A model generated the notes under the pieces. The model ran no database searches, was not told the origin of the DNA, and was given only the letters and a program-made list of their open reading frames with translations. This document shows, piece after piece, positions 19,047 through 30,738 of a stretch of DNA of 64,000 nt (positions are counted from its first letter, which is position 1; each line of letters starts with the position of its first letter). The position numbers and the translations under genes were made by a program. This DNA comes from Synechococcus sp. PROS-9-1 (GTDB lineage: Bacteria; Cyanobacteriota; Cyanobacteriia; PCC-6307; Cyanobiaceae): NCBI RefSeq assembly GCF_014279775.1, contig NZ_CP047961.1, forward strand, positions 62,001 to 126,000, in the 5' to 3' direction.

Positions 19047-20156
19047 ATGGACTCTCCTGCTCAACTCATGCGCGAATGGCCTCCAGGCTATGGAGGCGTG
19101 GAGCGGGTGGCCCATGCATTAGCGAGTGAGTGGGGTGCAACGGTGTTCAGCTTTGATGCGCAATCTCGCAGCGCTGATGAGCTTGATGCCTTGCCGGTTT
19201 CCTATCCCCGTGTGGTGTTGCCAGCCAGTCCACCCCTCGGCCGTTTGTTGCTTCCCTTGCCATCACGTGCGCTTTGGAGCCTCTTGCTCTCACGCCGACC
19301 TCTTTATGGGCATTTGCCATCGCCAGGGGTGCTGTTGGTTTTGCTACTAGCCCGTCTTCTGCATCCCCGTCGGCCAGTGTTCGCCCATTGGCACTGCTTT
19401 GTTGCTCCGGAGCCAGGCTCGAAGAATCGGCTTTTTGCTGCATATCAGTGGCTGGCCCTTCGTGTCGTCCCACATCTAACCAAAGTCATTACGACCTCTC
19501 CCGTACTGGCGAAAGAGTTGATTCGTTGTGGATGCCAGCCCGCTCGTGTGGCTGTTCTGCCCTGTTGTCTGAATCCAGAGCAAGAAAAGGCGCTATTGGA
19601 GTTGCCCTCGCGTTCAGCAAAAGCAATGCCCTTGCGGGTGTTGTTTATTGGCAGGCTTGATAGTTACAAGCGCTTGGACTGGTTGTTGGAAGCTCTTGCC
19701 TTGTTGAAGGAGCCTTGGTCCTTAGCAGTCGTCGGAGATGGCCCACGCCGGCGTGCCTTTGAAGAGCTCACTACGACGTTGTTTGGCGCGAGCTCTGCTG
19801 TGACTTTTCTGGGCCGTTTAGATGAGGCGGAGAAGTTGGCTGAACTCGCCCTTGCAGACGTTTTGGTGCTCCCTTCGGATCGCTCCACAGAAGCCTTCGG
19901 GATCGTGCAGTTAGAGGCAATGGCGGCAGGGATTCCGTCACTCGCTTTTCAAAACAAGCGCTCTGGGATGGGCTGGGTGGGACAGCTGTCTGGATTGCCT
20001 TGGTCCCAACAGCCTGAAGAGTTGTCGTTGGTTCTCCATCAGTTGGCGACGTCGCCCGCACTACGAAAGGCGCTAAGCCTTGAAGCGCGGGACAGATATC
20101 TAAATTTGTTTGCTCGCAAGGTTTGGTTGCAAGTTCTTGATTCGCTTTTCTCCTGA
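19047..20156 (+). CDS. Glycosyltransferase, GT4-like (GT-B fold)
   Basis: A 369-residue GT-B glycosyltransferase. The N-terminal acceptor half begins REWPPGYGGVERVAHAL, the usual G-G-x-E/x-R start of GT4 enzymes. The C-terminal half has VLFIGRLDSYKRLDWLLEAL, VVGDGPRR and EAFGIVQLEAMAAGIPSLAF, the nucleotide-sugar-binding E-x7-E type motif. There is a hydrophobic stretch at about 65-105 but no clear membrane anchor. The ATG at 19047 is the first after an in-frame stop. No other polysaccharide gene is nearby, so the product cannot be predicted; a role in surface glycan synthesis is only likely. Confidence 0.88.
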   Translation: MDSPAQLMREWPPGYGGVERVAHALASEWGATVFSFDAQSRSADELDALPVSYPRVVLPASPPLGRLLLPLPSRALWSLLLSRRPLYGHLPSPGVLLVLLLARLLHPRRPVFAHWHCFVAPEPGSKNRLFAAYQWLALRVVPHLTKVITTSPVLAKELIRCGCQPARVAVLPCCLNPEQEKALLELPSRSAKAMPLRVLFIGRLDSYKRLDWLLEALALLKEPWSLAVVGDGPRRRAFEELTTTLFGASSAVTFLGRLDEAEKLAELALADVLVLPSDRSTEAFGIVQLEAMAAGIPSLAFQNKRSGMGWVGQLSGLPWSQQPEELSLVLHQLATSPALRKALSLEARDRYLNLFARKVWLQVLDSLFS

Positions 20157-20258
20157 TGGTGAGGATCGAGCGATTACACAGCCTGAATTTCTCCTCGTTA
20201 TTGCCATGCCATCCAGTGGGCCTCAGTAGGCTGTTGCGCAGTCGATTTGGCGATTTCC

Positions 20259-23111
20259 ATGCTCAAGCTCCTGCTGGGTGACCCCAACGCCCGCAAGCTG
20301 AAGCGTTATCAGCCGATCGTTTCAGACATCAATCTGCTCGAGGAGGAGATTGCGCCGCTCAGCGACGACGACCTGCGCCGTCGCACGGCTGAGTTTCGCC
20401 AGCGCTTAGGGGCTGCTGGGTCGTTAGATAAACAAAGACCCGTCTTGGACGACTTGTTGCCAGAGGCCTTCGCGGTGGTCCGTGAAGCCGGCAAGCGGGT
20501 GCTGGGCATGCGCCATTTCGATGTGCAAATGATCGGTGGCATGGTGCTGCACGAGGGCCAGATCGCCGAGATGAAAACCGGTGAGGGCAAAACGCTTGTG
20601 GCCACCCTCCCCAGCTATCTCAATGCGCTTACCGGCCGTGGCGTGCACGTGGTCACAGTGAACGACTATTTGGCGCGCCGCGATGCGGAATGGATGGGTC
20701 AGGTGCATCGCTTCCTCGGTCTTTCGGTGGGCTTGATTCAGCAGGACATGTCGCCGGCTGAACGCCGGATTAATTACGGCTGCGATATCACCTATGCCAC
20801 AAATTCAGAGCTTGGATTTGATTATCTGCGCGACAACATGGCTGCTGACATCAATGAGGTGGTGCAGCGCGAGTTTCAGTTTTGCGTGATCGACGAAGTC
20901 GACTCCATCCTGATTGATGAAGCACGCACGCCTTTGATCATTTCCGGGCAGGTGGAACGCCCTCAAGAGAAATATGAGAAGGCCGTAGAGGTGGCGAATG
21001 CCCTGGAGCGGGCCGCCGAAATGGGCAAAGACGGCATCGACCCTGAAGGTGATTACGAGGTGGATGAAAAGCAGCGCAGTTCCACACTCACTGATGAGGG
21101 ATTCGCCAAGGCGGAGGCCTTAATTGGTGTGGAAGATCTCTACAACCCACAGGATCCTTGGGCGCATTACATCACCAACGCCCTCAAGGCCAAAGAGCTG
21201 TTTGTGCGTGATGTGAACTACATCGTTCGCGATGGTGAGGCGGTGATCGTGGATGAGTTCACGGGCCGGGTGATGCCAGGCAGGCGTTGGAGTGATGGAC
21301 AGCACCAGGCGATTGAGGCCAAAGAGGGCTTGGCGATTCAGCCAGAAACGCAAACCTTGGCGTCGATTACATATCAGAATTTCTTTCTGCTCTATCCCCG
21401 TTTGGCCGGGATGACCGGTACGGCCAAAACAGAGGAAGTGGAATTCGAAAAGACCTACTCCTTGCAAACCGCCATCGTGCCGACGAACCGGGTGCGCGCC
21501 CGCCAAGACTGGGTGGATCAGGTGTACAAAACCGAAACGGCGAAATGGCGTGCAGTGGCAAAGGAAACCGCTGAGGTGCACAAGCAAGGCCGGCCCGTTT
21601 TGGTGGGCACCACCAGTGTGGAGAAAAGTGAGCTGCTTAGTGCCTTGCTTGCGGAGGAAAACATCCCCCACAACCTGCTCAATGCCAAACCGGAAAACGT
21701 GGAGAGGGAGGCAGAAATCGTTGCTCAGGCCGGACGGGCTGGCTCTGTGACCATTGCCACGAACATGGCGGGCCGTGGCACCGACATCATCCTTGGCGGC
21801 AACAGCGATTACATGGCTCGCCTCAAACTCCGCGAAGTATTGCTGCCCCGGCTGGTGCGGCCGGAAGATGGCCACCGGCCTCCTTTACCGCTTCAGCGCA
21901 CTGTTGAGGGCGGCGGCGGTTTCACTGAATCGGCCCCGGCGAGTGGCCCTCAGGGCAGCGCTCCTAGTGAAGCCAAGGCGATTGGCAATCTTTATCCATG
22001 TCAGCTCACAGAAGACACCGATCAAGCCCTTGTTGAGCTGGCCAAGCAGCTTGTGAAGGCTTGGGGTGATCGCGCTCTCAGTGTGATCGAGCTGGAAGAT
22101 CGCATCGCCACAGCAGCAGAAAAAGCCCCCACAGAGGATCCTGAGATTGCCCAGTTGCGTGACGCCATCGCCCAGGTGAAAGGCGAATACGACGCCGTGG
22201 TGAAACAGGAAGAATCTGGCGTCCGTGAGGCCGGAGGTCTCCACGTGATTGGCACTGAACGCCATGAATCACGCCGAGTGGATAACCAGCTGCGCGGCCG
22301 TGCTGGCCGTCAGGGTGACCCTGGCAGCACCCGGTTCTTTTTGTCGCTTGGGGACAATCTGTTACGCATTTTTGGCGGTGAGCGTGTGGCTGGCTTGATG
22401 AATGCCTTCCGAGTGGAGGAAGACATGCCGATTGAATCGGGGATGCTTACGCGTTCGCTTGAGGGTGCTCAGAAGAAGGTGGAGACGTACTACTACGACA
22501 TCCGTAAGCAGGTGTTTGAGTACGACGAGGTGATGAACAATCAACGCAGAGCCGTCTACACCGAGCGTCGCCGCGTTCTTGATGGCCGTGAGTTGAAAAA
22601 GCAGGTGATTGGTTATGGCGAGCGCACCATGAATGAGATCGTGGAGGCCTATGTGAACCCAGACCTTCCCCCAGAGGAATGGGACGTAACGCAACTTGTG
22701 AGCAAGGTGAAAGAGTTTGTTTACCTGCTCGAAGATCTCCAGCCCGATCAACTCCAGGGCCTCTCGATGGATGATCTCAAGGCTTTCTTGCAAGAACAGC
22801 TACGCAACGCCTACGACCTCAAGGAAGGCCAAATCGAGGAGTTGCGCCCTGGGCTGATGCGGGAAGCGGAGCGTTTCTTCATTCTTCAACAAATCGATAC
22901 TCTCTGGCGCGAACACTTACAGGCCATGGATGCCCTGCGTGAATCGGTGGGATTGCGCGGATATGGCCAAAAAGATCCGCTGATTGAATATAAAAATGAG
23001 GGCTACGATATGTTCCTGGAGATGATGACGAATATGCGCCGTAATGTGATCTATTCGATGTTTATGTTCCAGCCCGCTCCCCCTGCAGCGGCCCAGACCA
23101 CGTCGGCCTAA
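20259..23111 (+). CDS. secA: Preprotein translocase subunit SecA
   Basis: SecA is the ATPase motor that drives proteins through SecYEG. From the ATG at 20259 the product is 950 residues. It has Walker A MKTGEGKT (about 105-113), the [12 protein letters not shown] Walker B region, [10 protein letters not shown] and the C-terminal helical domain. A low-complexity insertion of about 55 residues rich in Pro, Gly, Ser and Ala sits at about 527-584 in the second nucleotide-binding domain. The C-terminus ends QTTSA and lacks the Cys/His zinc tail of E. coli SecA, as is usual in cyanobacteria. A TTG four codons upstream is an unlikely alternative start. Confidence 0.97.
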   Translation: MLKLLLGDPNARKLKRYQPIVSDINLLEEEIAPLSDDDLRRRTAEFRQRLGAAGSLDKQRPVLDDLLPEAFAVVREAGKRVLGMRHFDVQMIGGMVLHEGQIAEMKTGEGKTLVATLPSYLNALTGRGVHVVTVNDYLARRDAEWMGQVHRFLGLSVGLIQQDMSPAERRINYGCDITYATNSELGFDYLRDNMAADINEVVQREFQFCVIDEVDSILIDEARTPLIISGQVERPQEKYEKAVEVANALERAAEMGKDGIDPEGDYEVDEKQRSSTLTDEGFAKAEALIGVEDLYNPQDPWAHYITNALKAKELFVRDVNYIVRDGEAVIVDEFTGRVMPGRRWSDGQHQAIEAKEGLAIQPETQTLASITYQNFFLLYPRLAGMTGTAKTEEVEFEKTYSLQTAIVPTNRVRARQDWVDQVYKTETAKWRAVAKETAEVHKQGRPVLVGTTSVEKSELLSALLAEENIPHNLLNAKPENVEREAEIVAQAGRAGSVTIATNMAGRGTDIILGGNSDYMARLKLREVLLPRLVRPEDGHRPPLPLQRTVEGGGGFTESAPASGPQGSAPSEAKAIGNLYPCQLTEDTDQALVELAKQLVKAWGDRALSVIELEDRIATAAEKAPTEDPEIAQLRDAIAQVKGEYDAVVKQEESGVREAGGLHVIGTERHESRRVDNQLRGRAGRQGDPGSTRFFLSLGDNLLRIFGGERVAGLMNAFRVEEDMPIESGMLTRSLEGAQKKVETYYYDIRKQVFEYDEVMNNQRRAVYTERRRVLDGRELKKQVIGYGERTMNEIVEAYVNPDLPPEEWDVTQLVSKVKEFVYLLEDLQPDQLQGLSMDDLKAFLQEQLRNAYDLKEGQIEELRPGLMREAERFFILQQIDTLWREHLQAMDALRESVGLRGYGQKDPLIEYKNEGYDMFLEMMTNMRRNVIYSMFMFQPAPPAAAQTTSA

Positions 23112-23126
23112 CTAACCCCTGCAGAG

Positions 23127-23864
23127 TTAGTCCCCCAAAAACTCAAGGATTTCCCGATCCTTCAGGTTTTGGGATTGGCCTGCACGCCTTTCACGAATAG
23201 GGCTCCCGGCGGTCACCGCGTTTAGGGAGCTCTGCAATTCGCTCACCTGATTTTCTAGTTGATCAATTCGCTCCATCAGGTTGCGGATCACATTTGCTTC
23301 CGCATCCGGTAATGCCGAGTGCGCCAAGGGATTGATTCGCACTCCGCTCTGGTGAATCACCCGCCCAGGGATGCCCACCACGGTGCAGTTCTGTTCCACA
23401 CTGCGCACCACCACGGATCCAGCGCCGATTCTGGTGTTGGCACCCACCTCAATAGCCCCCAGCACCTTGGCGCCGGCTCCCACCACAACATCGTTGGCGA
23501 GGGTTGGGTGACGCTTGCCGCTGTCTTTGCCCGTACCGCCGAGGGTTACGCCTTGATAGAGCAGGCAGCGATCGCCAATTTCGCTGGTTTCACCAATCAC
23601 CACTCCCATGCCGTGATCGATGAACACGCTTCGGCCGATCGTCGCGCCTGGATGGATCTCGATCCCGGTGATCCCACGTCCCAGCTGGCTGAGCAGCCTT
23701 GCCGGCAATTTCAGGGGCAGGCGCGAGCGCCAGAGACGATGACTCAGCCTGTGCAGGCTGATCGCTTGAAAGCCTGGATAGCAGAGCAGGATCTCGAGAG
23801 GCCCGCGCGCTGCAGGATCCCGTTCGCGGATGATCGCAAAGTCAGCCCGAATTTGATCAAGCAT
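23127..23864 (-). CDS. cysE: Serine O-acetyltransferase
   Basis: CysE acetylates L-serine with acetyl-CoA, the first step of cysteine synthesis. The 245-residue protein has a helical N-terminal domain and then left-handed beta-helix hexapeptide repeats ([29 protein letters not shown]). The catalytic region is [13 protein letters not shown], and GIPGRVI closes the repeat. After this comes an extra tail of about 65 residues with a heptad-like segment ([19 protein letters not shown]) that could form a coiled coil. It converges on secA with 15 bases between the genes. Confidence 0.94.
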   Translation of the reverse strand: MLDQIRADFAIIRERDPAARGPLEILLCYPGFQAISLHRLSHRLWRSRLPLKLPARLLSQLGRGITGIEIHPGATIGRSVFIDHGMGVVIGETSEIGDRCLLYQGVTLGGTGKDSGKRHPTLANDVVVGAGAKVLGAIEVGANTRIGAGSVVVRSVEQNCTVVGIPGRVIHQSGVRINPLAHSALPDAEANVIRNLMERIDQLENQVSELQSSLNAVTAGSPIRERRAGQSQNLKDREILEFLGD

Positions 23865-23941
23865 GGCCTTGATTCGGACCTGTTGCTAATGCGTGCATCA
23901 TCTCGTGCGGGTAACCCTTATCGCGGCGAATCAGGGACTGA

Positions 23942-24931
23942 TCAGTGGCTGACCAGACCGATTTCCTTGCGGAGGAGCTCGATCGTGTCACCACTGAGGT
24001 AGCTCTCGGCGCAGTGCACTTGGGGCATGCGCATCAGTTGGGAGCGGTTTTGACGCAGGCTTTGCTCCACCAGCGGCATGCTGGGGCGATCACAGAGAAC
24101 GTGGCTAGAGGCGCGCAGAAGGGCCAGCAGCCGGCTGCCGATGTCTGGGGTGGCGGTCATCAGCAGCAGGTCATTGCCGCGCATGCTGTGCAGGATCACC
24201 TCTGCGGCGCGCAGGATGCCAGGACTGATGCTCACCAGGCCAACGCAGCTGCCTTGGCGGAGCTCTTTGAGCATCCCCAACTCCGCTTTGAAGTCATTGA
24301 GATCCACGGCAACAGCGCGCACACCGTGTTTTTTGGCGAGTTCTTCGATGGGTTGGAGGAAGTACCTGCTGGTGACCACCGTTCCATTGCTCGCGTTCTC
24401 GAGCACGCTCTCGAGCTCTTCCATCGGCACTACTTCCACGGGCACATTGATGTTGGGTTCGAGTTCTTCGGCGATCAGCATCGAAGCGCCAATGTCTTCT
24501 CGCGGGGTGCTCACGAGCACCCGGGCGCCGCAGCGCAGGCGCCAATCGATTTCACGCGTGAGCAGTTCTCGGGTTTGTTGCAGGGTGCAACCAGCATTGA
24601 GCAGGCCGTCCACGCATTTGCGCACCTCTCGATCGAGATCGGTGACGCCACGATTGCGGATATGGGGCGGCGTGCGGATTTCTCTTGGCTTCTGTTGATC
24701 GCGGACGTAGATCCCAGAACCTGCCATCGCTTCCACCACCCCATCGGTTTCGAGCTGGCGGTACACCTTGCTGATCGTGTTGCGATGCAACCCGGTTTGC
24801 ATCGCCAGTTGTCTCGTACTCGGAAGACGATGGCCAGGCGGGTAGTGCCGGGCGGCGATAGCGAAACAGATCTGGTTGTACAGCTGGGTCGATGCCGGTA
24901 TATCGCTTTCCTGTTGGATGTGGAATCGCAC
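23942..24931 (-). CDS. GntR-type transcriptional regulator
   Basis: A regulator with an N-terminal winged helix-turn-helix of the GntR type: QLYNQICFAIAARHYPPGHRLPS, then LAMQTGLHRNTISKVYRQLE (each read in segments). A C-terminal ligand-binding domain of about 230 residues unlike UTRA follows; a similar protein is conserved in marine Synechococcus. I start at GTG 24931 (VRFHIQQES), giving 329 residues. An upstream TTG at 24985 would add 18 residues without family support. cysE lies 77 bases downstream on the same strand, and regulation of cysE is possible but not shown by the sequence. Confidence 0.85.
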   Translation of the reverse strand: MRFHIQQESDIPASTQLYNQICFAIAARHYPPGHRLPSTRQLAMQTGLHRNTISKVYRQLETDGVVEAMAGSGIYVRDQQKPREIRTPPHIRNRGVTDLDREVRKCVDGLLNAGCTLQQTRELLTREIDWRLRCGARVLVSTPREDIGASMLIAEELEPNINVPVEVVPMEELESVLENASNGTVVTSRYFLQPIEELAKKHGVRAVAVDLNDFKAELGMLKELRQGSCVGLVSISPGILRAAEVILHSMRGNDLLLMTATPDIGSRLLALLRASSHVLCDRPSMPLVEQSLRQNRSQLMRMPQVHCAESYLSGDTIELLRKEIGLVSH

Positions 24932-25034
24932 GCCGGTGGACCGGATTGATGTGGCCACCTTAAGGACTGGACGGCTTGGTGACAATTGCTGAGCGGATCC
25001 TTGCCCCGATCCAGCGGCTTATCTTCACGTGCTG

Positions 25035-25367
25035 ATGCCTACTCCTTCTCTTCTTCCTCCTGTGCGTCCTGAGATTTTTGGTCTCAATGGGTGGGTTTCG
25101 GCCTTAGCGATGCCGTTGTTTGCGCGCACGGCCCCAGAGCTGGTGTTGGGCTAACACCCCGATTCCACTCGCGAAGGTCGCCGCCATAAGGAGGCCACGA
25201 GCACCGAGGAGATCTCTTCGGATGTCCAAGTCTCGATCGATTGGTTGCGGCATGCTCCAGGGCATGCCGCTCTAGTCGCCGCCACCCTGGTGGAGCTGAC
25301 TCCAGCTTGGAGCTCTGCTCTCAGCGCAGGAGGCTGCTTCTGGAAGCAGATCAGTCTTGAGGGATGA
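25035..25367 (+). pseudogene. Reading frame interrupted by one in-frame TAA (possible broken gene)
   Basis: From the ATG at 25035 one frame runs 39 codons to a TAA at 25152-25154, then continues without another stop for 70 codons to a TGA at 25365-25367. The first part includes PEIFGLNGWVSALAMPLFAR. The second reads HPDSTREGRRHKEATST and later VELTPAWSSALSAGG, a normal-looking protein composition. A single base change (for example CAA to TAA) would account for the break. I do not recognise the family. The 3' end overlaps infC by 17 bases tail to tail. It could instead be a genuine 39-residue peptide followed by non-coding sequence. Divergent from the GntR regulator. Confidence 0.5.
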
Positions 25368-25989
25368 TCCGACGCGCCGGTGAAGGAATCGTGCGCACCG
25401 CGTTATTACCAACGCCGTCTTCCTTGTCTTTCTTCAAAAGCGGTGCTTTACGGGGTGTGAGGAACATGATCATGTTGCGGCCTTCCCGCTTTGGAGGCTG
25501 TTGCACTTCGGCGGGCTCTTCCAGATCCTTCGCCATTCGGCGCAGCAACACTTCAGCCAAGGCGGTGTGCTGGATTTCCCGGCCTCGGAAAATCACCGTG
25601 CATTTCACTTTGTCGCCGGCTTTAAGGAAGCGCTGCGCTTGACCAATGCGAACGTCGTAATCGTGAGAATCGATTTTGTAACGCATCTTGACCTCTTTGA
25701 CTTCGGTCTGATGCGACTTCTTCTTGGCTTCTTTGGCTTTCTTTTCTTGCTCGAATTTGAATTTGCCGTAATCCATGATCCGGCACACGGGCGGATCGGC
25801 TTTCTCGCTCACCAACACGAGATCGAGCTCGCGGTCACGCGCAACTTCTAGTGCTTTTTCTCGATCGATTACCCCGAGCTGCTCTCCGTCTGCGTCAACA
25901 ACCCTGAGCTGTGGGTAGCTGATGCGGTCATTGATGTTGGGGAGCTCCCGGACGGGGGCGCGACGATCAAAGCGAGGACGTGGGGGCAT
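25351..25989 (-). CDS. infC: Translation initiation factor IF-3
   Basis: IF-3 binds the 30S subunit, prevents premature 50S joining and checks initiator tRNA and start codon. The 212-residue product has the N-terminal domain ([20 protein letters not shown]), a Lys/Glu-rich linker (about 85-105) and the C-terminal domain with [13 protein letters not shown] and [12 protein letters not shown]. The tail beyond the usual end is Lys/Arg-rich. In the same direction as miaA, which ends 53 bases upstream. Confidence 0.97.
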   Translation of the reverse strand: MPPRPRFDRRAPVRELPNINDRISYPQLRVVDADGEQLGVIDREKALEVARDRELDLVLVSEKADPPVCRIMDYGKFKFEQEKKAKEAKKKSHQTEVKEVKMRYKIDSHDYDVRIGQAQRFLKAGDKVKCTVIFRGREIQHTALAEVLLRRMAKDLEEPAEVQQPPKREGRNMIMFLTPRKAPLLKKDKEDGVGNNAVRTIPSPARRIIPQD

Positions 25990-26005
25990 TCAGTGTGGTG
26001 AAGGG

Positions 26006-26032
26006 CTGCTGATTGAAAGCGGTGCTCAGCAG
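26006..26032 (-). repeat. 7-bp inverted repeat in the infC leader
   Basis: CTGCTGA at 26006-26012 pairs with TCAGCAG at 26026-26032 across a 13-base loop, in the spacer between the miaA stop and the infC start. No T-run follows, so it is not a clear terminator. It could form a hairpin in the infC 5' leader; in E. coli infC is translationally autoregulated, but no equivalence is shown here. Confidence 0.45.
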
Positions 26033-26042
26033 AGATTGTTAT

Positions 26043-26996
26043 TCAGTGTAGACACGCCTCTATCAGGCTTATTGCTTCGCTCAGGGCATCCTGACTTGTG
26101 AGCCAGTGGGGGTTGTGTTGGCGACGAAACCAGGTGCGTTGCCGCTTGGCGAACTGCTGGGTGCGCCTGGTGGTGGTGGCGATGGCCTCCGCTTCGCTTC
26201 GCTCTCCCTGAAGCACCTCGAGCGCTTCGCCGTAGCCGATCGTTTTCAGCATGGGGAGGTCGGATCCATAGCGCTGGCTCAGCTGCTGTGTTTCTGCGAC
26301 CAACCCCTCCCGATAAATCTGCTGGGTGCGTTGAGCGATGCGTGAGCGCAGCTCCTCGGGATTGAGTCCGATCTCCAGCACGCGCCAGGGCGGCGGGTTC
26401 GCCGACTGTTGTTCACTCATCGGTTTGCCGCTGGCGTACAGCACCTCTAAAGCGCGTTGGGTGCGAACCGCATCTGCTGGAGCGATCTTGGCTGCTGCTT
26501 GGGGATCGGACTGTTGGAGCAGTTGGTGACAGTTGGCTTGGCCAAGGGCTTTGAGTTGGCGGCGTAGCTCAGCATGAGGAGGTACGGCGGGAGGATGCAG
26601 TCCTTGGGTGAGGGCCTTGAGATAAAGGCCGCTGCCTCCGGCCAGAAAGGCCACACCTCGATCCTGAAGCACCTTGCTCACGGCAGCAGCGGCTTCCTGT
26701 TGAAACTCCTGAAGCGTGATCGGTTGGTCAGGGGAGCGCAGGTCTAGGAGGTGATGGGTCACGCGCTGTTGTTGTTCGGCCGTGGGTTTGGCTGTGCCGA
26801 TATCCATCTCTCGGTAGAGCTGGCGAGAATCGATGTTGAGGATCTCCAGCTGGAAGTGCTCAGCGAGCTCAAGCGCGAGCGCGGTTTTACCGCTCGCCGT
26901 TGGCCCCACCAGTGCCACCACAAGCGGAGTCTCTGCATTGGTTGTGGTCCCAAATTCAGGGCTGATCTGATTCATCGAAGAAACGATGGGGTGCAT
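26043..26996 (-). CDS. miaA: tRNA dimethylallyltransferase
   Basis: MiaA adds a dimethylallyl group from DMAPP to N6 of adenosine-37 in tRNAs reading codons that start with U. The product has the P-loop GPTASGKT (residues 31-38), [18 protein letters not shown], the [11 protein letters not shown] motif, RTQRALEV and [12 protein letters not shown] use the ATG at 26996 (317 aa); another at 26975 removes seven residues. The open frame runs further back but would cross into the divergent gyrB. infC follows on the same strand. Confidence 0.95.
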   Translation of the reverse strand: MHPIVSSMNQISPEFGTTTNAETPLVVALVGPTASGKTALALELAEHFQLEILNIDSRQLYREMDIGTAKPTAEQQQRVTHHLLDLRSPDQPITLQEFQQEAAAAVSKVLQDRGVAFLAGGSGLYLKALTQGLHPPAVPPHAELRRQLKALGQANCHQLLQQSDPQAAAKIAPADAVRTQRALEVLYASGKPMSEQQSANPPPWRVLEIGLNPEELRSRIAQRTQQIYREGLVAETQQLSQRYGSDLPMLKTIGYGEALEVLQGERSEAEAIATTTRRTQQFAKRQRTWFRRQHNPHWLTSQDALSEAISLIEACLH

Positions 26997-27055
26997 CCCC
27001 TTTAAAAATGACGCGTCAGAGGGTTCTACGAGCGCCTCTGGGATACCGGTGGTAA

Positions 27056-29058
<2,003 letters not shown>

Positions 29059-29059
<1 letters not shown>

Positions 29060-29397
29060 TGCGGATGTCAACCGGGGTTGTGTTGCGTTGGGGCTGGCTT
29101 CTTGGCGTGGCCTTGATGGCGCCGGCGGCACTTCCCGCTGGTGGTGCTCAGCGGCGGCTTCCCCCCTTGCGCAGGCAGGAGGGCAAAAGCCCATTGCTCA
29201 GTGGTGAGTGCTGTGTCTTGCGCTCCAGCCCGCTGGTTGAGGCCCCTGCCCTACGCCGGTTGGAGTTAGGCACTCCACTCCAGATGTTGCGTCATTGGCG
29301 TGGAGACGATGGCCGCGACTGGATTCAAGTGCAGGTGTCTTCAGGCCAGGGCTTTCCAGCGAGCTTTCAGTCTGTGCGTGGTTGGGTGAATGGCTGA
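29059..29397 (+). CDS. Exported SH3-like domain protein
   Basis: A 112-residue protein whose ATG shares a base with the gyrB stop (TGATG), so translation is probably coupled. The N-terminus looks like a signal peptide: Arg at 2 and 11, a hydrophobic core [20 protein letters not shown], and likely cleavage near residue 30. The mature part has a bacterial SH3-like pattern ([24 protein letters not shown] read in segments, then [10 protein letters not shown] and RGWVNG). Such domains often bind cell wall peptides, but the target is unknown. It overlaps crcB by 8 bases. Confidence 0.7.
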
Positions 29398-29800
29398 TTC
29401 CTTCACGGCTGGTCAGGTCGTGCTGGTAGGGATTGGTGCCATTCCTGGCGCCTGGCTTCGGCTGCGGATCGTGAATCACTTCGAGCCGATGGTTCCCCGC
29501 AAGCATTGGGGAACCTTTGCAGTCAATCTCGTTGCCGCCTTTGCCCTCGGTCTGGTTTTAGGCCTGCAAGGCAATGATCCCTGCTCAACATCTCAAGCTC
29601 TTACGGGGCTGACGTTGCTTGTGGCTGTTGGTTTTTTCGGCAGCCTCAGTACGTTTTCTACGTTTGCCGTTGAGTTGCTCAACACCCTGAAGCAAAGGAA
29701 TTGGCGTGAATCGCTGCTCCTAAGCGTGGGCTCGATCCTGGGTGGCTTGGTTGCGGCTGGTTTGGGCTACGGGCTTGGCTTGGCCGAGGGGATCGCTTGA
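29390..29800 (+). CDS. crcB: Fluoride exporter CrcB/Fluc, first copy
   Basis: CrcB/Fluc channels expel fluoride across the inner membrane as dual-topology dimers. The 136-residue protein has four predicted helices and the family marks: [12 protein letters not shown] near the N-terminus, a conserved Asn in [13 protein letters not shown], and [15 protein letters not shown]. It overlaps the upstream SH3-like gene by 8 bases and the second crcB by one base. Confidence 0.93.
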   Translation: MADSFTAGQVVLVGIGAIPGAWLRLRIVNHFEPMVPRKHWGTFAVNLVAAFALGLVLGLQGNDPCSTSQALTGLTLLVAVGFFGSLSTFSTFAVELLNTLKQRNWRESLLLSVGSILGGLVAAGLGYGLGLAEGIA

Positions 29801-30192
29801 TGCCGCAGTCTTCTTCCACTGCAAACCAGTTCACCCTTCGTCAAGACCTGAGCGAATTGGCTCTTGTGGCGCTTGGTGCTGTTCCTGGCGCTGTGATGCG
29901 TTGGCAAATAGGGTCCCATCTGCATGACAACAACGTGATTGTGAACGTGCTCGGCGCGTTCGTTTTGGGCTGGTTGGTGGGTCTTCCCCTCCGTCCGAAA
30001 CGTCAGTTGCTGGTTGGGATTGGTTTTTGTGGTTCGCTCACCACATTCAGCAGCTGGATGGTGGACTGCGTGACCTTCATCGCTCAAGGCGACTGGCTGG
30101 CTGCCTTGGGGTTAATCGGCCTCACCCTGGGGCTGGGGCTGGGTGCCGCAGCCCTGGGTGTTGTCGTGGGCCGGAGCTTGGTTAAGCGTTAA
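29800..30192 (+). CDS. crcB: Fluoride exporter CrcB/Fluc, second copy
   Basis: A second Fluc-family protein (130 aa) with GAVPGAVMRWQIG, NVLGAFVLGW and GFCGSLTTFSSWMVD. Its ATG overlaps the stop of the first copy (TGATG); a TTG one codon earlier is less likely. Adjacent crcB pairs are known to form heterodimeric channels in some bacteria, which the coupling here suggests. The 3' end overlaps the convergent glutathione peroxidase gene by 11 bases. Confidence 0.92.
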   Translation: MPQSSSTANQFTLRQDLSELALVALGAVPGAVMRWQIGSHLHDNNVIVNVLGAFVLGWLVGLPLRPKRQLLVGIGFCGSLTTFSSWMVDCVTFIAQGDWLAALGLIGLTLGLGLGAAALGVVVGRSLVKR

Positions 30193-30661
30193 GAGCAGAC
30201 TCAATTGCAGTCTTCAGCTCGTCGGAGTCGGGCTCAACGCCGCTTTTGAAGCGTGCGATCACCGTGCCGTCTTTGCCCACGAGGAACTTCTCAAAGTTCC
30301 AAGCCACATCGCCGGAAGGCTCTGTTGTGTTGAGGGTGGTGTAAGGCTCCGTGGTGCTTCCAGTGGCATGCACTTTGTCGAACAGCTCAAAGCTGGCGTT
30401 GTAGGTGGTGGAACAGAAGCTTTTGATCTCCTCCAAAGAGCCGGGCTCCTGACCGCCAAAGTCGTTGCAGGGGAAGCCCAAAACCTGAAGGCCTTGAGCT
30501 CCGTAGCTGTCTTGTAGCGCTTGCAAACCGCTGTACTGACGCGTGAAGCCGCAGCGGCTAGCCACGTTCACGATTAACAGCACCTTGCCTGAGTAAGAGC
30601 CGAGTGATTTGTTGGCGCCGTCGGGGGTGTTGACGGACACGCTGCTGATGTTGGGGGCCAT
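30182..30661 (-). CDS. Glutathione peroxidase family protein (Cys type)
   Basis: A thiol peroxidase of the glutathione peroxidase family (159 aa). The peroxidatic residue is Cys37 in NVASRCGFT; it is encoded as cysteine, not selenocysteine. Other family marks are LQVLGFPCNDFGGQEPG and the WNFEKFLV motif that supplies the catalytic Trp and Asn. A second Cys in the FPCNDFG region is typical of enzymes reduced by thioredoxin rather than glutathione. Likely cytoplasmic, removing hydroperoxides. Divergent from mgtE. Confidence 0.94.
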   Translation of the reverse strand: MAPNISSVSVNTPDGANKSLGSYSGKVLLIVNVASRCGFTRQYSGLQALQDSYGAQGLQVLGFPCNDFGGQEPGSLEEIKSFCSTTYNASFELFDKVHATGSTTEPYTTLNTTEPSGDVAWNFEKFLVGKDGTVIARFKSGVEPDSDELKTAIESALNA

Positions 30662-30738
30662 AACTATTGGAAGTGCAATCGGCGCTGACGATAACCGGCG
30701 ACCGCCCCACTTACACTGGAAGGGGCCGGGCGGAGAGC

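Noticed and set aside
21120-21875. A 251-codon minus-strand open frame inside secA
   Set aside because: SecA coding is unambiguous on the plus strand; the antisense frame has no protein-like motifs.
23106-23140. Inverted repeat ACTAAC/GTTAGT between secA and cysE as a terminator
   Set aside because: Stem is only 6 bp and no T-run follows on either strand.
25035-25154. 39-residue peptide as a high-light-inducible (Hli) protein
   Set aside because: It has a loose E...NG...AM...EL pattern, but spacing differs from ExxNxRxAM and the conserved Arg is missing, so similarity is too weak to claim.
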